NCBI GenBank assembly: GCA_964473525.1
Contig: CAYYPK010000007.1
Location: 186,001 to 250,000 of the forward strand
Length of the DNA: 64,000 nucleotides
DNA from: GCA-2687025 sp964473525
GTDB lineage: Bacteria > Poribacteria > WGA-4E > GCA-2687025
Direction: 5' to 3'
The position numbers were made by a program, and so were the translations under genes. Shown piece by piece: positions 16,127 through 24,870 of this stretch (position 1 is the stretch's first letter; each line of letters begins with the position of its first letter). The notes under the pieces are model-generated. The model had not been told where the DNA came from and ran no database searches. It worked only from the letters and a program-made list of their open reading frames with translations.

Positions 16127-17127
16127 GAGCAACATGGCGAACTGGGTTGTCTCTGCCGGCAGGTATTGCGCCGGTCGTGGCGTTACTCGCGCTCGCCGCG
16201 GGATGCGGCGAGGACAGGGACGCGCTCGAAGACGCGCTCCTAGAGGCTCGCCGGTCGCCCATCGCCTTCGTATCAGATCGGGACGGCGTGCGCCGCATCT
16301 ACGTCATGGACGAGGACGGCTCCCGGCAACGTCCTCTGTCGGATCCCCCGCAGGGCGGAGATGCGCATCCCGCCTGGTCGCCTGACGGAAAGCAGATCGC
16401 CTTCGTCTCTTACCGTGATCACGCCGCGTACGGCGAGATATACGTCATGGACGCCGACGGCGAGAACGAACGGAACATCACGAACAGCCCGGACAGCCAC
16501 GACACGCATCCGGCGTGGTCGCCCGACGGCTCCAGCATCGCCTTCGCGTCCGATCGCGACTACGGCCCACGCACGCTGGACATCTACGTCATGGACGCGG
16601 ACGGCAGCGCGCCCCGGCATCTACTTGGGGAGGCCGCCGTCGACGCCATGTATCCTGCCTGGACCCCCGACGGCGCCCGTATGCTATACGTAGCGGCGTC
16701 TCTAGCGAACCCGGACGGAGGAAGCTATCGGGTCCTCGTGAACGACATGGACGGAACGCCCTCCCGCAGGGCCTGGGGCGTGAACGCCGCTGACCCTAGG
16801 ACCTCTCTGTCCCCAGACGCGACAACGGTCGCTACGGTTGGCGAAAGGCTGCCTCCGTCCTATCACCGGGGACGGTCTCTGTACGCGCACGTTCTGACCA
16901 TACAGTGGGAACGTGCGCTCACCGACGATCCACAGGTCGACGACGAGTACCCGTCGTGGTCTCCTGGCGGGAGTCGCATCGTCTACATGTCCAAATACCT
17001 CGACGACGATGGCGAACCCACCGGTCGCGTCGACATCCGCGTGGTGGACGTGGACACACTCGCGGTGACCCAACTCACCGACATCGACGGCTACGATGGC
17101 ATGCCTGCCTGGGCGCCTTTCCGCTAG
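16123..17127 (+). CDS. PD40 beta-propeller lipoprotein, array member 7 (last)
   Basis: 334 residues. N terminus MRATWRTGLSLPAGIAPVVALLALAAGC (lipobox LAAGC), then GEDRDALEDALLEARRSP. Blades: IAFVSDRDGVRRIYVMDEDG, HPAWSPDGKQIAFVSYRD, GEIYVMDADGENERNIT, HPAWSPDGSSIAFASDRD, YPSWSPGGSRIVYMSK. The second and third blades resemble member 1 more than members 3-6. The C terminus is GYDGMPAWAPFR, without the embedded start codon, so the dual-coded chain ends here. The next gene is the independently promoted rrf2. Confidence 0.85.
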   Translation: MRATWRTGLSLPAGIAPVVALLALAAGCGEDRDALEDALLEARRSPIAFVSDRDGVRRIYVMDEDGSRQRPLSDPPQGGDAHPAWSPDGKQIAFVSYRDHAAYGEIYVMDADGENERNITNSPDSHDTHPAWSPDGSSIAFASDRDYGPRTLDIYVMDADGSAPRHLLGEAAVDAMYPAWTPDGARMLYVAASLANPDGGSYRVLVNDMDGTPSRRAWGVNAADPRTSLSPDATTVATVGERLPPSYHRGRSLYAHVLTIQWERALTDDPQVDDEYPSWSPGGSRIVYMSKYLDDDGEPTGRVDIRVVDVDTLAVTQLTDIDGYDGMPAWAPFR

Positions 17128-17165
17128 CCTCCGTCCTCTATTTCGCGCAACTTCACGCCCTCCCG

Positions 17166-17195
17166 TTGACCATCCTGCTCCGCGACGGCTACACT
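17166..17195 (+). promoter_or_regulatory. Candidate sigma70 promoter of the suf operon
   Basis: TTGACC (17166-17171) and TACACT (17190-17195) are separated by 18 nt; each box matches 5 or 4 of 6 consensus positions. Transcription would begin near 17202, directly at the candidate Rrf2 operator and about 40 nt upstream of the rrf2 ATG. Confidence 0.5.
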
Positions 17196-17203
17196 CTGAG
17201 CGG

Positions 17204-17225
17204 ATAGTGGACCTATTTGGTACTG
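17204..17225 (+). promoter_or_regulatory. Candidate Rrf2/IscR type-1-like operator
   Basis: ATAGTGGACCTATTTGGTAC closely resembles the IscR type-1 consensus ATAsTTGACtrwTTTwGyc. It lies at the presumed transcription start, where binding of the Fe-S regulator would block initiation. Binding by the product of the next gene is inferred. Confidence 0.55.
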
Positions 17226-17243
17226 TTTACGGGAAAGCCTCTG

Positions 17244-17705
17244 ATGATACGCCTCAGCAAGCAGACCGACTACGGCATCCTGCTGCTGACGCGCTTCGTA
17301 GACACGGGCGAGGCGACGACGCTGACTGCCCGCGCGCTTGCCGAAGGCACAGGGATTCCACTGCCCACGGTTAGCAAGGTGCTGAAGCTGTTGGCGCGTG
17401 AGGATCTGCTCGCTTCCCATCGCGGCGCGCGCGGCGGGTATAGCCTGGCGAAGCAACCCAGCGACATCCCCGTCGTGGACATCATCCACGCCCTCGAGGG
17501 CGGCGTCGCCCTCACCGAATGCGTCTGGTCGCCCGGCGAGTGTGATCACGAGATCACGTGCCGCGTGGGCGCCAACTGGCGGCTCATTAACGACGCCGTG
17601 GTCGACGCGCTGCGGAGGATTTCCCTCCTCGATATGTCGGGGCCGCTGCCCCACGAACTGATGCCCCTGACCCTTGGCGCCTTCACCGCGCCTTCGTCGA
17701 CGTAG
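17244..17705 (+). CDS. Rrf2 family Fe-S-responsive transcriptional regulator of the suf operon
   Basis: 153 residues from ATG 17244 (MIRLSKQTDYGILLLTRFVD is the standard SUF-type Rrf2 start; a GGGA lies just upstream). A winged helix-turn-helix (GIPLPTVSKVLKLLAREDLLASHRG) is followed by the wing RGGYSLAK. The effector region has three cysteines in the spacing C-x6-C-x5-C (CVWSPGEC, then C near residue 106), the cluster ligands of IscR-like proteins. It should sense Fe-S cluster status and repress the downstream suf genes and itself. An ATG start overlapping the upstream GTG frame was not used because it adds a non-homologous extension. Confidence 0.88.
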   Translation: MIRLSKQTDYGILLLTRFVDTGEATTLTARALAEGTGIPLPTVSKVLKLLAREDLLASHRGARGGYSLAKQPSDIPVVDIIHALEGGVALTECVWSPGECDHEITCRVGANWRLINDAVVDALRRISLLDMSGPLPHELMPLTLGAFTAPSST

Positions 17706-17721
17706 CCACCTGGGATTAACG

Positions 17722-19170
17722 ATGGCCTCTGAAACCGAAGAGCTAGAACGCTTAGCCGAACAAGAGTACGAGTGGGGCTTCGTCACGGATATCGAGGCGG
17801 AGTCCGCGCCTCCGGGGCTCAACGAAGAGATCATCCGGTTCATCTCCGCCAAGAAGGAGGAACCGGAGTGGATGCTCGAATTCCGGCTGAACGCGTATCG
17901 TCGCTGGACGACGATGGAAGAGCCGAACTGGCAGTTCGTGAAGTACGACGAGATCGACTACCAGGACATCATCTACTACTCGGCTCCCAAGTCGCAGGCG
18001 GACGGTCCTAAGAGCCTCGACGAGGTGGATCCCGAACTGCTGCGCACGTACGAACGCCTCGGCATCCCGCTGCACGAGCAGCAGATGCTCGCGGGCGTCG
18101 CCGTGGACGCCGTGTTCGACAGCGTCTCCGTCGCGACAACGTTCAAGGACAAGCTGCACGAAGTCGGCGTCATCTTCTGCCCCATCAGCGAGGCGATACG
18201 CGACCATCCAGAGCTCGTACAGAAGTACCTCGGTAGCGTCATTCCCGTTGGCGACCACTTCTTCTCGGCGCTGAACTCCGCGGTGTTCACCGACGGGACA
18301 TTCGTCTACGTTCCACCGGGCGTGCGTTGCCCGATGGAGCTTTCGACGTACTTCCGCATCAACGCCGCCAAAACGGGTCAGTTCGAGCGGACGCTCATCG
18401 TCGCCGACGAAGGCTCCTACGTGAGCTACCTCGAAGGCTGCACGGCGCCCATGCGCGACGAAAACCAGTTGCACGCCGCGAACGTGGAACTCATCGCCAT
18501 GAAGGACGCCGAGATCAAGTACTCGACGGTCCAGAACTGGTACCCGGGCGACGAGAACGGCGTGGGCGGCATCTACAACTTCGTCACGAAGCGCGGCATC
18601 TGCGAGGGCGAGAACGCCAAGATCTCGTGGACGCAGGTGGAAACTGGCTCGTCCATCACGTGGAAATATCCAAGCGTCATCCTCAAGGGCGACAACTCGG
18701 TCGGCGAGTTCTACTCCGTCGCGCTGACGCGGATGATGCAGCAGGCAGATACCGGCACGAAGATGATCCATCTGGGCAAGAACACGTCCAGCACCATCGT
18801 GTCCAAGGGCATCTCGGCGGGACGCGGACAGAACGTGTATCGCGGCGAGGTGCGCATCAACCCCGGAGCCGAAGGGGCGCGCAACTACACCGTCTGCGAC
18901 TCGATGTTGCTGGGAGACAAGTGCGGGGCGCACACGTTCCCGTACATCGACGTGCGCAACAACACCGCGCAGGTCGAACACGAGGCGACGACGTCGAAGA
19001 TCGGCGAGGACCAGATCTTCTACTGCCAGCAGCGCGGCATCTCGGAAGAGGACGCCGTGTCGATGATCGTGAACGGCTTCTGCAAAGAGGTGTTCCGGGA
19101 ACTGCCGATGGAGTTCGCGGTGGAAGCAACCAAGCTCCTTGAGATCAGCCTGGAAGGTAGCGTCGGCTAG
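17722..19170 (+). CDS. sufB: Fe-S cluster assembly scaffold SufB
   Basis: 482 residues. The ATG at 17722 gives the normal SufB N terminus (ASETEELERLAEQEYEWGFVTDIE). Family blocks are GLNEEIIRFISAKKEEPEWML, YEYPPGVRCP-like VYVPPGVRCPMELSTYFRIN, the beta-helix core (SYVSYLEGCTAPMRDENQLHAA), QVETGSSITWKYPSVIL and CDSMLLGDKCGAHTFPYI with conserved Cys/His. With SufC and SufD it forms the SufBC2D scaffold on which clusters are built in the cytoplasm. It sits 16 nt after rrf2. Confidence 0.96.
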   Translation: MASETEELERLAEQEYEWGFVTDIEAESAPPGLNEEIIRFISAKKEEPEWMLEFRLNAYRRWTTMEEPNWQFVKYDEIDYQDIIYYSAPKSQADGPKSLDEVDPELLRTYERLGIPLHEQQMLAGVAVDAVFDSVSVATTFKDKLHEVGVIFCPISEAIRDHPELVQKYLGSVIPVGDHFFSALNSAVFTDGTFVYVPPGVRCPMELSTYFRINAAKTGQFERTLIVADEGSYVSYLEGCTAPMRDENQLHAANVELIAMKDAEIKYSTVQNWYPGDENGVGGIYNFVTKRGICEGENAKISWTQVETGSSITWKYPSVILKGDNSVGEFYSVALTRMMQQADTGTKMIHLGKNTSSTIVSKGISAGRGQNVYRGEVRINPGAEGARNYTVCDSMLLGDKCGAHTFPYIDVRNNTAQVEHEATTSKIGEDQIFYCQQRGISEEDAVSMIVNGFCKEVFRELPMEFAVEATKLLEISLEGSVG

Positions 19171-19223
19171 CGGCTGGCCGCGGCGATCGAGCGCCATGTC
19201 GTGTGGGGTACGAGACGCGTAGA

Positions 19224-19260
19224 TCCCTTCCCTCGCAGGGGAAGGCTAGGATGGGGTCGG
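19224..19260 (+). repeat. Dispersed hairpin repeat, copy 3 (inside suf operon)
   Basis: The stem CCTTCCC / GGGAAGG with a short TCGCAG loop, followed by CTAGGATGGGGTCGG, lies between sufB and sufC. It could form an RNA hairpin in the polycistronic message. Confidence 0.8.
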
Positions 19261-19347
19261 AGAGTCGGAGCTGACAATAGCGGCGGCAGTGTCGTAGGTG
19301 GCGGCGCGGGCGAGACGCCAACATACGGGAAAGTAAGAACGGAGAAG

Positions 19348-20118
19348 ATGCTACAGATCAAGGATCTGCACGCGCGCGTAGACGAGACTGGCGAGGAAAT
19401 CCTCAAGGGACTCACCCTGACCGTCAAAACCGGCGAGGTGCATTCCATCATGGGGCCGAACGGCTCCGGCAAGAGCACGCTGGCGCAGGTGCTCGCCGGA
19501 CGCGAGACGTACGAGGTGACGTCTGGCTCCGTGACGTACAACGGCCGCGACCTGCTGGACCTGTCGCCTGAGGAGCGCGCGTGCGAGGGCGTCTTCCTGG
19601 CTTTCCAATATCCGGTCGAGATACCGGGCGTCAGCAACACGTACTTCCTCAAGGCAGCCGTGAACGCGCGCCGGAAGCATCGCGACGAGGGCGAAGTCGA
19701 CGCGATGGACTTCCTGAAGCTCATCCGCGAGAAGGCGGCCCTGCTTGACATGGACACGGGGCTGTTGAACCGCCCCGTGAATCAGGGCTTCTCCGGCGGA
19801 GAGAAGAAGCGTAACGAGATATTCCAGATGGCGATGCTGGAGCCGCAACTCGCCATCCTCGACGAGACGGACTCAGGACTGGACATCGACGCGCTCAAAG
19901 TCGTTGCGAACGGCGTGAACGCGCTGAGAAGCCCTGAGCGCGCCGTCGTCGTCGTGACGCACTATCAGCGTCTGCTGGACTACATCGTGCCTGACTACGT
20001 CCACGTGCTGCACGACGGACGCATCGCGAAGTCGGGCGGCAAGGAACTCGCGCTGGAACTCGAGGACCGAGGCTACGGCTGGCTGGCGGACGGAGAAGCC
20101 GCAGGCGCGTCTGCGTAA
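19348..20118 (+). CDS. sufC: Fe-S cluster assembly ATPase SufC
   Basis: 256 residues. The ATG at 19348 follows GGAG and matches the family start (MLQIKDLHARVDETGEEILKGL). ABC ATPase motifs: Walker A GPNGSGKST near residue 37, Q-loop FLAFQYPVEIPGV, signature FSGGEKKRNEIFQM, Walker B LAILDETDSGLDID and switch histidine VVTHYQR. It drives conformational change of the SufBC2D complex. An in-frame upstream extension to 19201 would run through the repeat element and was rejected. Confidence 0.96.
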   Translation: MLQIKDLHARVDETGEEILKGLTLTVKTGEVHSIMGPNGSGKSTLAQVLAGRETYEVTSGSVTYNGRDLLDLSPEERACEGVFLAFQYPVEIPGVSNTYFLKAAVNARRKHRDEGEVDAMDFLKLIREKAALLDMDTGLLNRPVNQGFSGGEKKRNEIFQMAMLEPQLAILDETDSGLDIDALKVVANGVNALRSPERAVVVVTHYQRLLDYIVPDYVHVLHDGRIAKSGGKELALELEDRGYGWLADGEAAGASA

Positions 20119-20171
20119 CACCTCGACGAAGCCGCGGCTAACAACGGCGCAGCAGGGATGGCGATCAGTAT

Positions 20172-21509
20172 ATGAACGACGCACGCGCTACGGCACTGGA
20201 CGGGTTCCTAGCGAACGCACGCGCCCTCGAGGACGAGCTCGCGAGCGGGCCGACGTGGCTCGTGAATCGGCGACGGCAGGCGCTCGACCGACTCGCGAAG
20301 CTGGGGCTTCCCACGACGCGCGACGAAGACTGGCGGTTCACGAACCTACGCGGTGTCGCGGGGACGGAATTCGGCGTGGCTCCGACCCCCGACGTGGCAG
20401 CAACGCGACGGGCCATCGACAGCGTGCCATTCGCGGACCTGCGATGTGCAAGGGTCGTTGTTGTCGATGGGCGGTTCGTTGCGGAGCTCTCCGCGGTCGA
20501 GATGGACGGCCTTCGTGTGCTTGCTCTGTCGGACGCGGTCGCTGAGATGCCCGAGCTAGTCGAGGACCACCTCGGAGCCCACGCTGGCGTCGAATCGGAA
20601 GCCTTCAACGCGCTCAACACCGCGCTGGCGCGGGACGGCGTCGTTGTCCACGCGCCCAAGGGCGTTGCCGTCGAGGAGCCGATCCACATCTTGTCCGTGA
20701 CGACGGGAGATGCTCCCGTGGCGACGCACGGACGCTACCTCATCGTGGCGGAAGAGAGCAGCCAGGTAACGGTCGTCGAGACGCACGTCTCCGTCGCGAC
20801 CGGCGCCTATCTGACGAATCCGGTGACGGAGATCGTCGCAGGCGCCAACGCAAACGTCGACCACTACCGTGTGCAGGCGGAGTCGGTGGACGGATACCAC
20901 GTTGGGTCCGTGCATACGTGGGGCGGTCGCGACAGCGTCACGTCCACGCACACGGTCTCCGTCGGCGAGGGGCTAGCGCGGAACGACGCAGTAGTCACAC
21001 TCGGCGGGACGAACTCCGAAGCGCATCTCAACGGGCTATACCTTGTCGGCGAAGGTGGGCACGTGGACAACCACACGACGCTCGTCCATGCCTGCGAAAA
21101 CGGGAGCAGTCGCGAGGTGTACAAGGGCGTCTTGGACGACGACGCGCGGGCGGTGTTCCACGGACGCATCGTCGTGGAGAAGGACGCGCAGGAGACGGAC
21201 TCGTACCAGACGAACAACAACCTGCTGCTGAGCGATGAGTCGCGCGTGAACACGAAGCCGCAGCTCGAAATCTACGCGGACCAGGTGAAGTGCAGCCACG
21301 GAGCAACCATCGGGCAGATGGACGACGACTCCGTGTTCTACCTGCGTTCCCGCGGCATCGACCGGCAGGCGGCGGAGGGCATGCTCATCTACGCCTTCGC
21401 TAGCGAAGTGCTGGACGGCATCAAGGTGGACGCGCTACGCGAGCAACTCATGGGCAAGCTGTTCGACTGGCTGCCACAGGGCGACGTTGTGAGAGAGGCG
21501 CTAAGTTGA
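20172..21509 (+). CDS. sufD: Fe-S cluster assembly protein SufD
   Basis: 445 residues, a SufB paralogue. The N-terminal helical part (LGLPTTRDEDWRFTNLRGV) carries the family motif for binding SufB. The beta-helix core includes YLIVAEESSQVTVVETH and NSEAHLNGLYL. The C-terminal block DQVKCSHGATIGQMDDDSVFYLRSRGI contains the conserved Cys-x-His used at the SufB-SufD interface. Its stop TGA overlaps the TTG start of sufS by 4 nt, implying translational coupling. Confidence 0.95.
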   Translation: MNDARATALDGFLANARALEDELASGPTWLVNRRRQALDRLAKLGLPTTRDEDWRFTNLRGVAGTEFGVAPTPDVAATRRAIDSVPFADLRCARVVVVDGRFVAELSAVEMDGLRVLALSDAVAEMPELVEDHLGAHAGVESEAFNALNTALARDGVVVHAPKGVAVEEPIHILSVTTGDAPVATHGRYLIVAEESSQVTVVETHVSVATGAYLTNPVTEIVAGANANVDHYRVQAESVDGYHVGSVHTWGGRDSVTSTHTVSVGEGLARNDAVVTLGGTNSEAHLNGLYLVGEGGHVDNHTTLVHACENGSSREVYKGVLDDDARAVFHGRIVVEKDAQETDSYQTNNNLLLSDESRVNTKPQLEIYADQVKCSHGATIGQMDDDSVFYLRSRGIDRQAAEGMLIYAFASEVLDGIKVDALREQLMGKLFDWLPQGDVVREALS

Positions 21510-22747
21510 GCATCGCCACGCCCGGTCCTTGCTTCGACGTTCAGGCGGTAAGGAGCGAGTTCCCCATCCTCGAACAGGAGGTGCGGGGTAAGCCGCTCGT
21601 ATATCTCGACAACGCCGCGACGACGCAGAAGCCACGGGCGGTCATCGACGCGCTGACGAACTACTACACGACGACGAACGCGAACGTGCATCGCGGCGTG
21701 CACATGCTCAGCCAAAAGGCGACGGACGCGTTCGAGTCGGGACGCGAGGCCGTGCGATCGTATCTCAACGCGCGTGACGACCGTGAGGTGATCTTCACGC
21801 GCGGCACGACGGAAGCGATCAACCTCGTCGCTCACGGCGTGGGCCGCAAGCGGCTGGAACCGGGCGACGAGATCATCATCTCGGCGATGGAGCACCACTC
21901 GAACATCGTCCCGTGGCAGATGGTGTGCGAGGAGACCGGAGCGAAGCTGCGCGTCATTCCCATGACGGACGACGGGGAGTTGCTCCTCGAAGAATACGCG
22001 CGGATGCTGAATCCGCGAACGCGACTCGTCTCCGTGGTGTACGTGTCGAATTCGCTTGGGACCGTGAACCCCGTGCGCGAGATCACGGCGATGGCGCACC
22101 AGGCGGGGGCGCTCGTCATGCTCGACGGGGCGCAGGCGGTGCAGCACCTTCCAGTGGACGTGCAGGAGCTGGATTGCGACTTCTTCGCGTTCTCCGGCCA
22201 CAAGCTCTACGGGCCGACAGGCATCGGCGCGCTGTGGGGGCGTCAGGAACTGCTGGAAGACATGGCGCCATACCAGGGCGGCGGTGAGATGATCCGCACC
22301 GTAACGTTCGAGAAGACGACGTACAACGCACTGCCGGCGCGCTTCGAGGCGGGAACGCCTGACATCGCCGGCGTTGTTGGGCTTGAGGCCGCCGTCAACT
22401 GGGTTGCCGACGTAGGGCTAGATAACATCGCCGCGCACGAGGCCGATCTGGTAGACTACGCGGCGAAGAGCCTGAGCTTCAATCGGCGCGTGCGGCTCAT
22501 CGGCGAGGCGAAGGAGCGCGCTAGCGTCGTCTCGTTTGTCATGGAAGCGGCGCACCCGCACGACATAGGCACTATTCTGGACAGCGAAGGCATCGCGGTG
22601 CGCACGGGTCATCATTGTACGCAGCCGGTCATGGATCGACTGGGGATCGCGGCCACGGCGCGCGCGTCTTTCGCCGTCTACAACACCCGCGAAGAGGTGG
22701 ACGCCCTCGTGAGCGGCGTCAACAAAGTGGCAGAGGTTCTCGGCTGA
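21506..22747 (+). CDS. sufS: SufS-type cysteine desulfurase
   Basis: 413 residues, starting at a TTG overlapping the sufD stop. Fold-type I PLP enzyme of the group II desulfurases: LVYLDNAATTQKP, AMEHHSNIVPWQ, LDGAQAVQHLPVDVQELDCDFFAFSGHKLYGPTGIG with the PLP lysine in SGHK, and the active-site cysteine in RTGHHCTQPVM. It removes sulfur from L-cysteine and passes it to SufU for cluster building. The stop overlaps the sufU ATG by 1 nt (TGATG). Confidence 0.95.
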   Translation: MSIATPGPCFDVQAVRSEFPILEQEVRGKPLVYLDNAATTQKPRAVIDALTNYYTTTNANVHRGVHMLSQKATDAFESGREAVRSYLNARDDREVIFTRGTTEAINLVAHGVGRKRLEPGDEIIISAMEHHSNIVPWQMVCEETGAKLRVIPMTDDGELLLEEYARMLNPRTRLVSVVYVSNSLGTVNPVREITAMAHQAGALVMLDGAQAVQHLPVDVQELDCDFFAFSGHKLYGPTGIGALWGRQELLEDMAPYQGGGEMIRTVTFEKTTYNALPARFEAGTPDIAGVVGLEAAVNWVADVGLDNIAAHEADLVDYAAKSLSFNRRVRLIGEAKERASVVSFVMEAAHPHDIGTILDSEGIAVRTGHHCTQPVMDRLGIAATARASFAVYNTREEVDALVSGVNKVAEVLG

Positions 22748-23199
22748 TGCTGGACCTGCGCGAGCTGTACCAGGACGTCATTCTCGACCACAACCGCAAC
22801 CCGCAGAACTTCGGGAAGCCCGACGCGTCGAACCGCCAGGCGGACGGGCACAACCCGCTGTGCGGCGACAAGATCACCGTCTATCTCACCGTCGAGAACG
22901 ACCGCATTGAGGACGTGCGCTTCGACGGCGTTGGATGCGCCATCTCGACGGCGTCCGCGTCGCTGATGACGGAGACGCTCAAGGGGCGGCCGCTGGGTGA
23001 GGTGGCACAACTGTTCGACGTGTTCCACGAGCTCGTCATGGGCAACGCCGAAGCCGCGCTCGACGGCCCCGACATCGGGAAGCTCATAGCGTTTCAGGGC
23101 GTGAGCGAGTATCCGATGCGCGTCAAATGCGCGACGCTCTGCTGGCATACGCTCAACGCCGCCATCGAGAACAAGCAAGACCCGGTAACGACGGAATAG
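22747..23199 (+). CDS. sufU: SufU-type sulfur transfer protein
   Basis: 150 residues from ATG 22747; a longer in-frame reading starts inside sufS and was discarded. IscU/SufU fold with the conserved ligands in NPLCGDKI (Cys and Asp), FDGVGCAIS and RVKCATLCW. The insertion between the second and third cysteines distinguishes SufU from IscU. SufU accepts persulfide from SufS through its zinc site. It completes the sufBCDSU order typical of bacteria without SufE. Confidence 0.94.
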   Translation: MLDLRELYQDVILDHNRNPQNFGKPDASNRQADGHNPLCGDKITVYLTVENDRIEDVRFDGVGCAISTASASLMTETLKGRPLGEVAQLFDVFHELVMGNAEAALDGPDIGKLIAFQGVSEYPMRVKCATLCWHTLNAAIENKQDPVTTE

Positions 23200-23226
23200 C
23201 CGACCCGGCGCCGCATCTGGCGCCAG

Positions 23227-23264
23227 TCCCTTCCCTAGAAGGGAAGGTTAGGATGGGGTCGGGG
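23227..23264 (+). repeat. Dispersed hairpin repeat, copy 4 (inside suf operon)
   Basis: The arms CCCTTCCCT and AGGGAAGG are followed by TTAGGATGGGGTCGGGG. It lies between sufU and sufT and is the second copy within the same operon. Confidence 0.8.
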
Positions 23265-23304
23265 CGAACACGCCAACCCGACGAACCACAAGGACGTACC
23301 AGGC

Positions 23305-23676
23305 ATGGGCGAGAAGGCAGACCTGGCCGGACTGATGGGCGCGGCGCAGATCAAGGACGAGATCGTCACCGCCCTCAAGACCGTGTACGACCCTGAGATA
23401 CCTGTCGACATTTACGAGATGGGGCTCATCTACCGCATTGACGTCGCCGACGACGGGAGTGTCGAGATCGACATGACGCTGACGTCTCCTGCCTGCCCGG
23501 TCGCGCAGATCCTGCCCATGCAGGCCAAGTCCGTGGTCGAGACCGTGCCGGGCGTGAAGGAGGTCGAGCTCGAAATCGTGTGGGACCCGCCGTGGGAGAT
23601 GGAGCGGATGTCCGAGGCGGCGCGGTTTGAGCTTGGCATTCTGGATGTCGAGCCCGCGCCCGACAGCAGCGTGTAG
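23305..23676 (+). CDS. sufT: SufT / MIP18-family (DUF59) Fe-S maturation protein
   Basis: 123 residues. Residues about 15-100 form the DUF59 domain: VYDPEIPVDIYEMGLIYRIDV, then the motif TSPACPVAQILPMQ with the conserved cysteine and VKEVELEIVWDPPW. SufT-type proteins assist maturation of Fe-S proteins. It lies about 105 nt after sufU, separated by a hairpin repeat, and ends the operon. Two short extra tails at the N and C termini are not conserved. Confidence 0.88.
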   Translation: MGEKADLAGLMGAAQIKDEIVTALKTVYDPEIPVDIYEMGLIYRIDVADDGSVEIDMTLTSPACPVAQILPMQAKSVVETVPGVKEVELEIVWDPPWEMERMSEAARFELGILDVEPAPDSSV

Positions 23677-23721
23677 TCGCCGGGGTTCGCGCAGAGGCTG
23701 CGACGTGGATCGAGGGCTCGC

Positions 23722-24870
23722 TTACGCCAGCGGAATCTCTATGAGGATCCCCGTGCCTTCGCCCTCCTGAGACTCGACCGTGAACTCCCCGCCAAGCATC
23801 CGTACACGCTCCTCCATACCCACGAGACCGAACCTCTCCTCGACTGGTCCAGCAGAGGTGCTGGCCACGTCGAACCCAACACCGTCGTCCTCGATCAGGG
23901 CGGATACGGCTCCGACCGTGACTGTGAGGTACACGCCGACGCTTGTCGCGTTTGCGTGGTGTACCACGTTCGTCAGGCTGGCGTGGATCACTCGGTACAG
24001 GCACGTCTCAGCCGCCGCTGGAAGGCGCATGCCGTCAGGGTTGTGCACGGTGAAGCTCGGCTCGAGACCTGCGCCCTGTGCCAGGGAATCAATGTCCCGC
24101 GCGAGCGCCACTTCGATTCCCAGGTCGTCCAGGTCTGACGGGCGCATGTCGAAGGCGATGCGCCGCACGTCCTCCAGGGTGCTGGCAGTCTGTGTGCGGA
24201 GCGCCGCGACGGTTGCCTCGGCCTCTGCATCGGCGTCCGCAACCGCCTGCTCAACGGTGCGCAGCCCCACCAGCAACGCGGTGAGTTCCTGACCAACGCG
24301 GTCGTGTAATTCTGTCGCGATGCGGGCTCGCTCTTCCTCCTGCGCGGTGAGAACGCGGTGTAGCAGTTGCGTCCTTTGCTCCTCACTTAGACGGAGCTGT
24401 TCCTCTGCCCTTCGCCGTCCCGCTAGCTCACCGTGCAACGCGCTGTTGGCGTTCTGCAGCGCCGTGGTCCGCTCGGCAACTCGGGCCTCCAGATCCGCAT
24501 TCCGCTGCACTGCCTGACGCTGCATTGTGACCAGGTCACTGTTGAGCCGGGTGAACCCCCCGTACAGCTCCTCGGCGGTTGAGCCAAAGAGCAGGAATTC
24601 GTCGGCCAGCAGCACGCCGCTGACCCGGAACGCCACAATACCGTCGCGAACAGTCAGGTTGAGATCCCAGTCCGCTAGCGAACCTGTCGCCGCGAGTTCG
24701 GCGAGCATCCGACGGCACTTACCGTCGCTGCCTGCAGCAACCACCTGGAACACGGAAGAGACGCCAGGCTGGTCAGCCGGGAACGGGCCTCCCTGGCGCA
24801 GTACGCGCGCGATCTCGCCGTTTGGGGAGCAGAGGATGGCGAAGTGAGCGTCGTCCTTCTTCGGCCTCAC
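23722..24870 (-). CDS. NarL-partner-type (HisKA_3) sensor histidine kinase
   Basis: 382 residues, cytoplasmic (no membrane segment). Residues 1-120 form a PAS-like or unknown sensor region. Residues 120-175 form a coiled coil (LEARVAERTTALQNANSAL). The dimerisation box EERARIATELHDRVGQELT places the phospho-acceptor at H189. The ATPase domain has the N box (HASLTNVVHHANA, N301), G1 DDGVGFD (328-334), G2 FGLVGMEERV and a terminal EGEGTGILIEIPL. The start ATG overlaps the stop of the upstream B12-binding gene by 4 nt (ATGA), so the two proteins are probably partners. No response regulator is encoded nearby. Confidence 0.88.
   Translation of the reverse strand: MRPKKDDAHFAILCSPNGEIARVLRQGGPFPADQPGVSSVFQVVAAGSDGKCRRMLAELAATGSLADWDLNLTVRDGIVAFRVSGVLLADEFLLFGSTAEELYGGFTRLNSDLVTMQRQAVQRNADLEARVAERTTALQNANSALHGELAGRRRAEEQLRLSEEQRTQLLHRVLTAQEEERARIATELHDRVGQELTALLVGLRTVEQAVADADAEAEATVAALRTQTASTLEDVRRIAFDMRPSDLDDLGIEVALARDIDSLAQGAGLEPSFTVHNPDGMRLPAAAETCLYRVIHASLTNVVHHANATSVGVYLTVTVGAVSALIEDDGVGFDVASTSAGPVEERFGLVGMEERVRMLGGEFTVESQEGEGTGILIEIPLA

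Noticed and set aside
8008..17127. Tandem array as a CRISPR or non-coding repeat array
   Set aside because: Repeats are protein-level PD40 blades in uninterrupted frames with lipobox signal peptides, and not evenly spaced DNA repeats with spacers.
17752..19197. 481-codon minus-strand frame opposite sufB
   Set aside because: SufB on the plus strand is unmistakable; the antisense frame shows no motif and a composition typical of mirror-frame artefacts.
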